A program made the position numbers and the translations under genes. This document shows positions 52,224-60,152 of a stretch of 64,000 nt of DNA, piece after piece. The notes below the pieces were generated by a model. The model saw only the letters and a program-made list of their open reading frames with translations. It was not told where the DNA came from and did no database searches. Positions within the stretch are counted from its first letter, which is position 1. Every line of letters begins with the position of its first letter. Source of the DNA: Christensenella sp. UBA1385 (GTDB taxonomy: Bacteria > Bacillota > Clostridia > Christensenellales > Aristaeellaceae). The stretch is taken from contig DBQV01000011.1 in assembly GCA_002305755.1 (NCBI GenBank), positions 22,885 to 86,884 of the forward strand, in the 5' to 3' direction.

Positions 52224-54111
52224 AGTAGAAGCGAGGCAGGATTACGACAAGGCGCTGCGGCGCGGCCGCCGCGAGTACAGCGCGCTGACCGCCAGGGGCG
52301 AGAGCGGCAACCTGAAGGTGCTCGACGAGCTGACCCAGGAAAACCGCATCATGGCCTACATCAAGCAGCCTCTGCGCGAGATTTCCATGAGCCGCGTCAC
52401 GGGCACCTATACCTCGGCGCGCGCCCGCAGCTTCAGCGCGGGCTTCATGCCGCTGCATGACGAGGATTCCGAATTCGCGATGAAGTGGTGCGACCTGTGC
52501 GCCATCCACATGACCGAGGGCCTGAGGGACCCTATCCAGGTCTATGAGTACATGTGGAACTACTATGTGATCGAGGGCAACAAGCGCGTCAGCGTGCTCA
52601 AATACTTCGGCGCGCCCTCCGTGCGGGCAGAGATCATCCGCATGATCCCGCAGCTGAACCCGGAGGACCCGAACACGGCGATCTACTATGCCTTTCTGCG
52701 CTATGACCGCGGGGGTCTGTTCAAGAACATCCGCCTGAGCGATGCCAGACGCTACGACGTGCTGGCCGAAACGGAGCAGGCGCTGCTCGGCAGGCTGACG
52801 CCCGAGGAGCGGGAGGAGATCAACTTCAACTCCATGTTCCTGCACTTTGAGGTGGCCTATGCCGAGACGGGCAGCAGCCTGTCGCTGGGCGATGCCTTTC
52901 TGGAGTACCTCAAGGTCTACGGCTTCATCCGCAATGACCCGCTGAGCCTGATCTCCGAGCGCATCCACAGCCTCAAGCCGCAGCTGGAGCTGGCTGAAAA
53001 CATGGATAAGGAGCCCACCCTTCTGCTGGACGTGCAGGAGGAGGCCCCCGCGCCCGGGCTGATCAGCCGCATCTTCAGCGGCGGCAGGCGCACGGTCAGG
53101 GTGCTCTTCGCCTATGAGGAAGGGCGCACGGAGGACAACTGGATCGGCGCGCACGAAAAGGGCCGGCAGGAGATGCAGGCCGCGCTGGGCGACGCCGTCA
53201 GATCCGAGTATCTGGACGGGCTCAGCCCCGAGAACGCCTATGAGCTGATGACAGAGCATGCCAGAGACAAGGACCTGCTGATCGTCACCTCCTCTCGGCT
53301 GGCGGGGGCGGCTCTGCGTTTTTCGCTGGAGAACCCCTCCTGCATCACGCTCGTTTACTCCCGCGTGCGGCAGGACAGCCGCCTCAACACCTACTACGGC
53401 AGGTATTACGAGCCTGTCTTCCTCTGCGGTGTGGCCGCGGGCCTTGGCACCGAAACGAACAGGGTGAGCTACATCACCCCCCAGGTGACGGGCGTGCGGC
53501 ACACCAGCGACATCAACGCCTTCGCCCTCGGTGTGAAGAGCGTTCGCCCCTCGGCCGACGTATATCTGGTGATGAAGGATGTGTCGCCGCTGGACGCGCG
53601 GACCTGTGAGCTGGGCATCCGCCAGTCGGTGGAGCTGGGCTGCGATATTGCCCTCACGCCGGACTATCCTGGCCTGAGCATGCAGGGCACGCCTGAGACC
53701 AGCTTCTCCTATCTGCTGCGCCTGCACGGCCTCGGCCAGCCCTCGGAATATCTGGCAGCGCCGGCCTGGAACTGGGGGCACTACTACACGGAGATCGTTC
53801 GCAGTTATCTGAGCAACAGCCTGGAGTTCCTGCGCCTGATCGACCAGCGGGACGAGCCTTCGGTGACCGGCTTTTGGTGGGGCATCGCCAGCGGCGTGCT
53901 GGAGTTCCGCTCCACCGAGTTCCTGCACCCGATCGCCAACAACCTGCTGCAGTACATGCGCTCAAGCATCCAGCTGGGCCGCTTCAAGCCCTTCCGCGGG
54001 CCCATTTGGGACGAGAAGGGGGAGGAAAGGGTGGCCAGCCACAGCGCGCTGCGCCCCTACGATGTGCTCTCCATGACATGGCTGGCGGACTTTATCAAGG
54101 TCATCAGCTGA
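52207..54111 (+). CDS. ParB-like domain fused to a BMP (PnrA-type) binding domain, cytosolic
   Basis: A 634-residue protein without signal peptide or membrane helix. Residues ~90-130 resemble the ParB/Srx N-domain (EGLRDPIQVYEYMWNYYVIEGNKRVSVLKYFGA; EGNKR stands where ParB has G-E/H-R). A helical linker reaches about 280. From about 295 the chain resembles the basic membrane protein family (VRVLFAYEEGRTEDNWIGAHEKGRQEM; CGVAAGLGTETNRVSYI; DVYLVMKDVSP), whose usual members are exported nucleoside-binding lipoproteins. Here the ligand-binding domain must work inside the cell. The start at ATG 52207 has GGAG only one base away and overlaps the phosphoesterase, so coupling is likely. A role as a nucleoside-sensing regulator is an inference. 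Confidence 0.75.
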   Translation: MEGSYKVEARQDYDKALRRGRREYSALTARGESGNLKVLDELTQENRIMAYIKQPLREISMSRVTGTYTSARARSFSAGFMPLHDEDSEFAMKWCDLCAIHMTEGLRDPIQVYEYMWNYYVIEGNKRVSVLKYFGAPSVRAEIIRMIPQLNPEDPNTAIYYAFLRYDRGGLFKNIRLSDARRYDVLAETEQALLGRLTPEEREEINFNSMFLHFEVAYAETGSSLSLGDAFLEYLKVYGFIRNDPLSLISERIHSLKPQLELAENMDKEPTLLLDVQEEAPAPGLISRIFSGGRRTVRVLFAYEEGRTEDNWIGAHEKGRQEMQAALGDAVRSEYLDGLSPENAYELMTEHARDKDLLIVTSSRLAGAALRFSLENPSCITLVYSRVRQDSRLNTYYGRYYEPVFLCGVAAGLGTETNRVSYITPQVTGVRHTSDINAFALGVKSVRPSADVYLVMKDVSPLDARTCELGIRQSVELGCDIALTPDYPGLSMQGTPETSFSYLLRLHGLGQPSEYLAAPAWNWGHYYTEIVRSYLSNSLEFLRLIDQRDEPSVTGFWWGIASGVLEFRSTEFLHPIANNLLQYMRSSIQLGRFKPFRGPIWDEKGEERVASHSALRPYDVLSMTWLADFIKVIS

Positions 54112-54123
54112 ACGGCCGCCATC

Positions 54124-54166
54124 AAAAAGGCCCCTGACCGAAGCGCTTCGGTCAGGGGCCTTTTTT
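54124..54166. terminator. bidirectional terminator between convergent operons
   Basis: A perfect 42-base palindrome with AAAAA at one end and TTTTTT at the other (stem around GGCCCCTGACCGAAGC). It can stop the ftsH-side transcript and the minus-strand thrS transcript. Confidence 0.92.
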
Positions 54167-54174
54167 CGGCAGTG

Positions 54175-56094
54175 TCAGATGCTCCAGTTGCGCTCCAGCG
54201 CGCGGGCCCTGTCTTCGCTGACGAGGTATGAGACGAGCTCGTCCTGCTTCACGCCGTCCATGGTCTCACCCTTGCGCGTGCGGACGGACACGGTGCCCTC
54301 GGCGGCCTCTCGGTCGCCCAGCACCAGCATGTAGGGGATCTTCATCATCTGCGCCTCGCGCACCTTGAAGCCTATTTTTTCGTTGCGCAGGTCCAGCTCC
54401 GCGCGCAGGCCGGCGGCCTCCATGCGTTCCTTCAGGGCCTTGGCGGCCTCGTCGGCGCGGTCGGTGATGGTCATGATCCTGGCCTGCACGGGGGACAGCC
54501 ACAGGGGGAAGGCGCCGCCGAAGTGCTCGGTCAGTATGCCGATAAAGCGCTCGATGGAGCCGTAGACCACGCGGTGCAGCATCACGGGGCGGTGCTTCTC
54601 TCCGTCCGGCCCGGTGTAGCTCAGGTCAAAGCGCTCGGGCAGATTCATATCCAGCTGGATGGTGCCGCACTGCCAGCTGCGCCCGATGCTGTCCCGCAGG
54701 TGGAAGTCGATCTTCGGGCCGTAGAAGGCGCCGTCGCCCTCGTTGATGGTGTAAGGCACATGCAGATCCTCCAGCGCTTCCTTCAGCGCCTGGGTGCTGA
54801 GCTCCCACATCTCGTCGCTGCCGATGGAGTTTTCGGGCCGGGTGGACAGCTCCACCTTGTAGGGGAAGCCGAAGGCCTTGTACACATCGTCGTCCAGCTT
54901 GTAGATGGCCATCACTTCTTCCTTGATCTGTTCGGGCGTGCAGAAGATATGCGCGTCATCCTGCGTGAAGCAGCGCACGCGCATCAGGCCGTGCAGCGTG
55001 CCGGATTTCTCGTGACGGTGCACCAGGCCCAGCTCGCCCATGCGGCGGGGCAGATCGCGGTAGCTCCACTTGCGGCGCTTGAAGGCCAGTATGCCGCCCG
55101 GGCAGTTCATGGGCTTGATGGCGAAATCCTGATCGTCGATGCGGGTGGTGTACATGTTCTCGCGGTAGTTGTCCCAGTGGCCGCTCTGCTCCCACAGGGA
55201 GCGGTTGAGGATCACGGGGGTCTTGATCTCCTCATAGCCCGCCTTCTCATGGATCTCGTGCCAGTAGCCCTCCAGCAGATTCCTCAGCACCATGCCCTTG
55301 GGGTAGAAGAAGGGGAAGCCGGGGCCCTCGTCCAGGATGTCGAAGAGGTCAAGCTCCCTGCCCAGCCTGCGGTGATCGCGCTTCTTGGCCTCCTCCAGCA
55401 TCGTGAGGTATTCGTCCATGGCCTCCTTCTCGGTGAAGGCCGTTCCGTAGATGCGCTGCAGCATCTTGTTTTTCTCGTCGCCGCGCCAGTAGGCGCCCGC
55501 TACGCTGGTCAGCTTGAAGGCCTTGATGCGGCCGGTATTGGGCAGATGCGGGCCCGCGCACAGATCGACAAAATCGCCCTGGCGGTAGAAGGAGATCACG
55601 GCGTCCTCCGGCAGGTCCCGGATCAGCTCGACCTTGTAGGGCTCGTTCCTCTCCTGCATGAAGGCGATGGCCTCCTCGCGCGGCAGCGTGAAGCGGATCT
55701 CGCGGTCATTCTTTTTGATGATGTGCTTCATCTGCTTTTCGATCTGTTCAAGCGCCTCAGGGGTGAAGGGCTCGTCCACATCAAAATCGTAGTAAAAGCC
55801 GTTCTCGATGGCGGGGCCGATGGCCAGTTTGGCGCTGGGGTACAGCGTTTTGACCGCGGAGGCCATGACGTGCGAAGCCGTGTGGCGCAGCACGTGCCGC
55901 GCTTCCTCGTCCTCAAACCCCAGAAATTCCAGTTCGCCGTCCTGCTCGATGGGGGCCATCAGCTCGATCAGCTCGCCGTTCAGCCGGGCCGCGAGAGCCG
56001 TCTTTTTCAGCTCGCTGTCCAGATCGGCCAGTATGTCAAGGGCATTGATGCCTGCCTGATATTCCCTGCTTTTTCCCTGAATGATTAAGTTCAT
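54175..56094 (-). CDS. thrS: threonyl-tRNA synthetase
   Basis: Charges tRNA-Thr with threonine. The 639-residue class II synthetase has the N-terminal TGS domain, the editing domain (HTASHVMASAVKTLYP, near 75; DFVDLCAGPHLPNTG near 180), motif 1 near 265-310, motif 2 LVHRHEKSGTLHGLMRVRCFTQDDAHIF, motif 3 HRVVYGSIERFIGIL, and the C-terminal anticodon-binding domain. The zinc-site cysteine lies in PMNCPGGI. AAAGGAG precedes the ATG. Expression is controlled by the T-box leader at 56131-56339. The bidirectional terminator lies nine bases after the stop. Confidence 0.98.
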   Translation of the reverse strand: MNLIIQGKSREYQAGINALDILADLDSELKKTALAARLNGELIELMAPIEQDGELEFLGFEDEEARHVLRHTASHVMASAVKTLYPSAKLAIGPAIENGFYYDFDVDEPFTPEALEQIEKQMKHIIKKNDREIRFTLPREEAIAFMQERNEPYKVELIRDLPEDAVISFYRQGDFVDLCAGPHLPNTGRIKAFKLTSVAGAYWRGDEKNKMLQRIYGTAFTEKEAMDEYLTMLEEAKKRDHRRLGRELDLFDILDEGPGFPFFYPKGMVLRNLLEGYWHEIHEKAGYEEIKTPVILNRSLWEQSGHWDNYRENMYTTRIDDQDFAIKPMNCPGGILAFKRRKWSYRDLPRRMGELGLVHRHEKSGTLHGLMRVRCFTQDDAHIFCTPEQIKEEVMAIYKLDDDVYKAFGFPYKVELSTRPENSIGSDEMWELSTQALKEALEDLHVPYTINEGDGAFYGPKIDFHLRDSIGRSWQCGTIQLDMNLPERFDLSYTGPDGEKHRPVMLHRVVYGSIERFIGILTEHFGGAFPLWLSPVQARIMTITDRADEAAKALKERMEAAGLRAELDLRNEKIGFKVREAQMMKIPYMLVLGDREAAEGTVSVRTRKGETMDGVKQDELVSYLVSEDRARALERNWSI

Positions 56095-56130
56095 GCTGTT
56101 TCTCCTTTACAGACACTTGATTTCCGGATA

Positions 56131-56339
56131 TAAAAAAACATCCGTCCCATAGGGACGAATGCATTGCATCCGCGGTTCCACCCTGCTTGCCAGAAGCCAC
56201 TCATATCCCTGTATCGCTGGGCTGCGCCTGGCCCTCCGGCGGTGGTGCCCTTGTCCTCCATGCCCAAGCGCGCTTTCAGCCGCGGCGCGCTCTCTCTTGG
56301 GGCGGTTAGACGGGGCCTGTCCTCCTTCACCGGGCAGGT
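56131..56339 (-). promoter_or_regulatory. T-box riboswitch of thrS
   Basis: The minus strand carries the T-box core AGGGTGGAACCGCG (within 56185-56171). It is followed by a terminator hairpin, ATTCGTCCC with GGGACGGAT (56160-56140), and seven T (56138-56132). Uncharged tRNA-Thr should pair with the leader, favour the antiterminator and let transcription reach thrS. The four-base UGGA at the antiterminator bulge would pair with a tRNA ending UCCA. A plausible Thr specifier is an ACC within GGGCACCACCGCC (upstream part), but I could not model stem I. Confidence 0.92.
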
Positions 56340-56345
56340 GCGCTT

Positions 56346-56374
56346 AGTATAGGCGCGCGCCGGGGCGATGTCAA
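56346..56374 (-). promoter_or_regulatory. promoter of thrS
   Basis: Minus strand TTGACA (56374-56369) and TATACT (56351-56346), 17-base spacer. It predicts a start near 56339, which sets the 5' end of the T-box leader. Confidence 0.85.
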
Positions 56375-56666
56375 GCCGGGATCGCTCGCTTTTTCGGAAG
56401 GGATCGCCTTCAGCTTTTCGGCACATAATCATGCAGGCAAGGGCTCCACAGGGGCGCGTCGCGGCGCGCGGACCGAAGAGCTGAATTTTAGATTCCGTCA
56501 TATAAAGCAAGAAAATGTTACATCGGTTCATAAAATGTTTACATTTTAGGGCTAAGTCTGTTTGTTGATAATTCAGGTGGGTGGAATCGTTTGATATCTA
56601 ATATGGGGAAGAAATGACATAAAATGTTAAAAGCGTTCAATCTTGCAAATAAATATATAGATTGTG
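56375..56666. other. non-coding stretch, becoming AT-rich
   Basis: No credible gene. From 56375 to about 56490 the composition is still GC-rich and featureless. From about 56490 it turns strikingly AT-rich relative to the rest of the window. It contains three AAAATGTT elements (56512, 56532 and 56621) and the run ATAAATATATAG near 56649. It may be a regulatory region for the ArsR-type gene. Confidence 0.5.
56512..56632. repeat. three AAAATGTT elements, one within a palindrome
   Basis: AAAATGTT occurs at 56512-56519, 56532-56539 and 56621-56628, each continued by A or T. The middle copy forms the inverted repeat TAAAATGT-TT-ACATTTTA (56531-56548). ArsR/SmtB repressors bind similar AT-rich imperfect inverted repeats, so these may be operator sites 50-180 bases upstream of the arsR-type promoter. 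Chance in AT-rich DNA cannot be excluded. Confidence 0.4.
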
Positions 56667-56712
56667 TCAATAGTGATTGAAATAGCCTCTCGCATCATGT
56701 ATAATCATGATG
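56667..56712 (+). promoter_or_regulatory. promoter of the ArsR-type gene with an inverted repeat around the -10
   Basis: TTGAAA (56677-56682) and TATAAT (56700-56705), 17-base spacer. CATCATG (56693-56699) and CATGATG (56706-56712) are exact complements flanking the -10 on both sides. A second small repeat, TCAAT-AGTG-ATTGA (56667-56680), overlaps the -35. Such placement suits repression by the encoded regulator. Confidence 0.7.
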
Positions 56713-56766
56713 TTTCGAAACTTGTAAGGGGCAAGGAACGGAATAAGGTAAAGGAGTGGTGTCCAC

Positions 56767-57060
56767 ATGAAAAGAAACATTGCAAACCTGCGGGAGGGTT
56801 TGCCCGTATTTAAGGCGCTCGCGTCCGAAACGCGGGTGGCTATACTGGAGCTGCTGATGAACAGGGGCCCTATGCGCATGACCGCTATCGCCGAATCGCT
56901 CAAGATCACCGGCGGCGCGATCACCAGCCATGTCAAGGCGCTGCATGACGCCGGCCTGATCGTCATCGAAACGCGCGGCGGCAAGCATGGCGTGCAGAAG
57001 ATCTGCAGCGCCGTGACCGACCCCATCGCGGTGGATGTCAAGGGCAGCATGAAGGGCTGA
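56767..57060 (+). CDS. ArsR/SmtB-type winged-helix regulator
   Basis: A 97-residue DNA-binding protein. FKALASETRVAILELLMNRGPMRMTAIAESLKITGGAITSHVKALHDAGLIVIETRGGKHGVQK is the ArsR-family winged helix (residues ~16-80), with the recognition helix around AITSHVKAL. The typical metal-binding CxC of ArsR/SmtB is absent. The only cysteine is near the end (KICSAV), so the inducer may not be a metal. AAAGGAG precedes the ATG. It is a single-gene unit between its own promoter and the terminator at 57097, which suggests autoregulation and targets elsewhere. Confidence 0.85.
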   Translation: MKRNIANLREGLPVFKALASETRVAILELLMNRGPMRMTAIAESLKITGGAITSHVKALHDAGLIVIETRGGKHGVQKICSAVTDPIAVDVKGSMKG

Positions 57061-57096
57061 TATCCTTCCCTTTTCGCATGGCTGTCCGCGTCAGAC

Positions 57097-57125
57097 AAGG
57101 CTCGCGCTTGCGGGCCTTTCTTTTT
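57097..57125 (+). terminator. Rho-independent terminator
   Basis: AAGGCTCGC (57097-57105) pairs with GCGGGCCTT (57110-57118) with one G-U pair and a GCTT loop, followed by TCTTTTT. It ends the ArsR-type gene. Confidence 0.8.
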
Positions 57126-57158
57126 GTGGAAACGGTTTCTAAGCGCGCGGCGCCCGCC

Positions 57159-57187
57159 TTTTCACAAGATACAGGCTGTGATATACT
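57159..57187 (+). promoter_or_regulatory. promoter of the yicC-gmk-fmt operon
   Basis: TTTTCA (57159-57164) and TATACT (57182-57187), 17-base spacer, with the extended -10 TG one base upstream (57179-57180). The ribosome site AAAGGGGGAGAGG follows closely. Confidence 0.65.
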
Positions 57188-57208
57188 ATTATGAAAGGGG
57201 GAGAGGCT

Positions 57209-58081
57209 ATGCGGAGCATGACGGGATGGGGGCGCGGCGCCGCGCGGCAGGACGGGCGCGAGCTCACGGTAGAGCTCAAGTCGGTCAATCACCGTTACCT
57301 TGACCTCAGTTTCCGCTTGCCCCGCGCGCTGAATTTTGCCGAGGCCTTCCTGCGCGAAAGGCTGTCCGCTGAGATGTCGAGAGGGCATGTGGATGTCAGC
57401 GTCAACTATCGCAACAGCCGGCAGGACGCGAGGGGCGTGGAGGCGGATATCCCCCTTGCGCTGGCCTATGCCGGGGCGGCGCGCGAGATCGCCGGGGCCG
57501 CGGGGCTGGAAGAAGACCTGAACGTCGGCACGCTGATCGCCCTGCCCGACGTCATCCGCGTGAGCGAGGCGCCCGAGGATGAGGCGGCCCTGCTGAAGCT
57601 GCTGTCAGAAGCCACTGGGGAAGCCCTGAGCGGCCTGCAGGCATCGAGGGAGCGGGAGGGCCTTGCCATCCGGCGCGATCTGTTGGGCTATCTGGACAGC
57701 CTGCGCGGCATGCTGGAGCGGATGAAGGCCCTGGCGCCCACGCAGAGTGAAAACTACCAGAGCAAGCTCAGGGAACGGCTGGCGCGCCTTGGCGCGGAGG
57801 GGGTCGATCCGCAGCGCCTGGCGCAGGAGGTAGCCCTGTTTGCGGACAGGGTGGCCATCGATGAGGAGCTGGCGCGCCTTGGCGCGCATCTGGATCAGAT
57901 GGGCGTGCTGCTGGACGCGCGTGAGCCTTCCGGCAGGCGGATGGATTTCCTTGTGCAGGAGATGAACCGCGAGGCCAACACCATCGGCAGCAAGACCAGC
58001 GAGCTGGCCGTCACCCGCCTGGTGCTGGACGCCAAAAATGCCATCGAGAAGATGCGCGAGCAGATACAGAACGCAGAATGA
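57209..58081 (+). CDS. yicC: YicC-family endoribonuclease
   Basis: A 290-residue protein of the YicC/YloC family, recently shown in other bacteria to be an RNA endonuclease that makes up a distinct RNase family. Visible features are MRSMTGWGRG at the start, LKSVNHRYLDLSFRLP near 25 and the long C-terminal helices ending in DFLVQEMNREANTIGSKTSELAVTRLVLDAKNAIEKMREQIQN, which is diagnostic. The start is ATG 57209 behind AAAGGGGGAGAGG; an upstream ATG at 57191 sits within that site. The Bacillus order is yicC-remA-gmk; here gmk follows directly and remA is missing. Confidence 0.93.
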   Translation: MRSMTGWGRGAARQDGRELTVELKSVNHRYLDLSFRLPRALNFAEAFLRERLSAEMSRGHVDVSVNYRNSRQDARGVEADIPLALAYAGAAREIAGAAGLEEDLNVGTLIALPDVIRVSEAPEDEAALLKLLSEATGEALSGLQASREREGLAIRRDLLGYLDSLRGMLERMKALAPTQSENYQSKLRERLARLGAEGVDPQRLAQEVALFADRVAIDEELARLGAHLDQMGVLLDAREPSGRRMDFLVQEMNREANTIGSKTSELAVTRLVLDAKNAIEKMREQIQNAE

Positions 58082-58107
58082 GTGCCGATCAAAGGAGATA
58101 AGAGCCG

Positions 58108-58713
58108 ATGAGGGAGCAGCGGAAAGGGATGCTGTTGGTGGTGTCGGGACCGAGCGGGACCGGCAAGGGGACGCTGTGCGAGCGGCTGCTGAGGAGCGAT
58201 CCCAGCATCACTTTCAGCGTGTCGGTCACCACCAGAAGGCCGCGTGAGGGCGAGATCGACGGCGTGCACTACCGCTTTGTCAGCGAGGAGCAGTTCGACC
58301 AGATGCTCGGACAGAACGCCTTTCTGGAGCATGCCACCGTGCACGGCCACCGCTACGGCACCCCCCGCGCCCAGGTGGAGGAGGCCATCGAGGCCGGGCA
58401 GAATACCCTGCTGGATATCGATCCGCAGGGCGCGCTCAGCGTGATGAGCGCCAAACCCGACACCGTGAGCATTTTCATCCTTCCGCCCAGCTACTCCGCC
58501 CTGCGCCAAAGGCTGCGCACCCGCAATACGGACGACCCGGAGGAGATACTCAAACGCCTCTCCAACGCCTATGGCGAGGTCAAACTGCTGAAACACTACA
58601 GCTACGCCATTGTCAACGACCAGCTCGACCAGGCCTTCGCGCTGCTCAGCGCCATCATACTGGCCGAGAAACAGCGCACCACGCGCTACTTCCCCGAAAT
58701 TTACGAGGAGTAA
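58108..58713 (+). CDS. gmk: guanylate kinase
   Basis: Phosphorylates GMP to GDP. The 201-residue protein has the P-loop VVSGPSGTGKGTLCERLL (residues ~10-27), the GMP-binding SVSVTTRRPREGEIDGVHYRFV and the lid-proximal LLDIDPQGA. AAAGGAG precedes the ATG. It sits in the standard Firmicutes yicC-gmk-rpoZ-coaBC-priA-def-fmt order. In Firmicutes the enzyme is a direct target of (p)ppGpp, but whether this one is sensitive cannot be told here. Confidence 0.97.
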   Translation: MREQRKGMLLVVSGPSGTGKGTLCERLLRSDPSITFSVSVTTRRPREGEIDGVHYRFVSEEQFDQMLGQNAFLEHATVHGHRYGTPRAQVEEAIEAGQNTLLDIDPQGALSVMSAKPDTVSIFILPPSYSALRQRLRTRNTDDPEEILKRLSNAYGEVKLLKHYSYAIVNDQLDQAFALLSAIILAEKQRTTRYFPEIYEE

Positions 58714-58723
58714 GGAGAACATC

Positions 58724-58936
58724 ATGCCTATCAACAAACCCGGTATCGAAGAACTGAAGAAGAAGGTGGATTCAAGCTATACCCTGGTCATCGAGGCCAG
58801 CCGCCGCGCCCGCCAGCTGATGGACGGCGCGCAGAGCCTGGTGGAGGAGCAGGATCAGAAGCCGCTTTCCCAGGCCATCTCGGAGATCAACCGCGGCCTC
58901 ATCACCTATCACCGCAAGCTGGAAGATGAGCAGTAA
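58724..58936 (+). CDS. rpoZ: RNA polymerase omega subunit
   Basis: A 70-residue protein that helps assemble RNA polymerase by folding around beta-prime. Its start at ATG 58724, after AAGGAG, gives MPINKPGIEELKKKVDSSYTLVIEASRRARQLMDGA, a typical omega sequence with the RRAR patch. PLSQAISEINRGLITY follows. It is ten bases after the gmk stop. Its own stop overlaps the coaBC start by 11 bases. A longer frame from 58610 lies out of register within gmk and is not a real extension. Confidence 0.93.
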   Translation: MPINKPGIEELKKKVDSSYTLVIEASRRARQLMDGAQSLVEEQDQKPLSQAISEINRGLITYHRKLEDEQ

Positions 58937-60152
58937 TCAAGCGGACCTTCAGGGCAAGACGGTGGTGCTCGGCGTCAGCGGGGGCATCGCGGCCTACAAG
59001 GCCTGCGAGCTGGTGTCCCGGCTGAAGAAGGCAGGCGCGCAGGTGCATGTGATCATGACCGCGGCGGCAGCCGAATTCGTGCGGCCGCTCACCTTCCAGA
59101 CCCTGAGCGCCAACCCCGTGGCGACCGACACCTTCGGCAGCGTGAAGTACTGGGAGGTGGAGCACATCGCGCTGGCCAAACAGGCGGATCTGTTCGTGAT
59201 CGCGCCCGCTACGGCCAATGTGATCGCCAAGCTGGCCTGCGGCATCGCGGACGACATGCTGACCACCACGGCGCTGGCCACGGCGGCCCCCATGCTGCTG
59301 GCCCCTGCCATGAACACGCAGATGTATCTGGCTGAAGCCACGCAGAGAAACCTGAGCACCCTCATTGCCCGCGGCGCGCGCACGGTGGGGCCGGAGGGCG
59401 GCCTGCTGGCCTGCGGCGACGTGGGAGCGGGCCGCATGAGCGAGCCCGCCGAGATTTTTGCCGCCGTTGAAGCGCTGCTTTCACCGAGCGGGGATTTCAG
59501 CGGCCTGCGGGCTGTGGTGACGGCCGGGCCCACGCGCGAGGCGCTGGACCCTGTGCGCTTCCTTACCAACAAATCCTCGGGCAAAATGGGCTACGCCGTC
59601 GCGCAGGCCCTGCTGGCGCGCGGGGCGAAGGTCACGCTCATTTCCGGCCCTGTCAGCCTTGACCCGCCGCAGGGCGCGAAGCTGCTGCGGGTGGAATCGA
59701 CGGAAGAGCTTTCGAAGGCCGTGCTGGGCGAAGCGCCTGGCTGTGACGTGCTGATCCAGGCGGCCGCCCCGGCGGACTTTGCGCCGGCACAGGCGGAAGA
59801 AAGAAAGATCAAGAAACAGGGCGACGGGGAGCTGGTGCTGCGCCTGAAACAGACGCAGGATGTGGCCCGCGCGGCGGGAGAGAGAAAACAGCCGCATCAG
59901 GTGTTCGTGGGCTTTGCCGCGGAAACGGGCGGCAGCGTTCAGCAGGCGGATGAAAAACGTCGCCGCAAGCACCTTGACCTGATCTGCTACAACGATGTCA
60001 CGCGCGAGGGCGCGGGCTTTGACGTGGAGACCAACATCCTTACGCTGATCTCGGACGGCCGCGTGAAGGAACTGCCCCTGATGAGCAAACGGCAGGCGGC
60101 CGACCTGCTGCTGGATGAGGTGCTTCAGATCAGGAAGGCGAAGCTGGTGTGA
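58926..60152 (+). CDS. coaBC: bifunctional phosphopantothenoylcysteine decarboxylase/synthetase
   Basis: Carries out two steps of coenzyme A synthesis. The N-terminal CoaC flavoprotein (residues ~10-180) has VLGVSGGIAAYKACELVSRLKK, the active His in VEHIALAKQAD, the PAMN motif in LLAPAMNTQMY and the catalytic Cys in GLLACGDVGAGRM. The C-terminal CoaB has VTAGPTREALDPVRFLTNKSSGKMG, typical of the CTP-binding synthetase, and ERKIKK. Length 408 is normal. The start ATG lies inside rpoZ with no strong site, so coupling is expected. The stop overlaps priA (GTGA). Confidence 0.96.
   Translation: MSSNQADLQGKTVVLGVSGGIAAYKACELVSRLKKAGAQVHVIMTAAAAEFVRPLTFQTLSANPVATDTFGSVKYWEVEHIALAKQADLFVIAPATANVIAKLACGIADDMLTTTALATAAPMLLAPAMNTQMYLAEATQRNLSTLIARGARTVGPEGGLLACGDVGAGRMSEPAEIFAAVEALLSPSGDFSGLRAVVTAGPTREALDPVRFLTNKSSGKMGYAVAQALLARGAKVTLISGPVSLDPPQGAKLLRVESTEELSKAVLGEAPGCDVLIQAAAPADFAPAQAEERKIKKQGDGELVLRLKQTQDVARAAGERKQPHQVFVGFAAETGGSVQQADEKRRRKHLDLICYNDVTREGAGFDVETNILTLISDGRVKELPLMSKRQAADLLLDEVLQIRKAKLV

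Noticed and set aside
54523..56088. 521-residue open frame opposite thrS
   Set aside because: Antisense to a complete synthetase, His/Val/Leu/Gln-rich shadow, no ribosome site.
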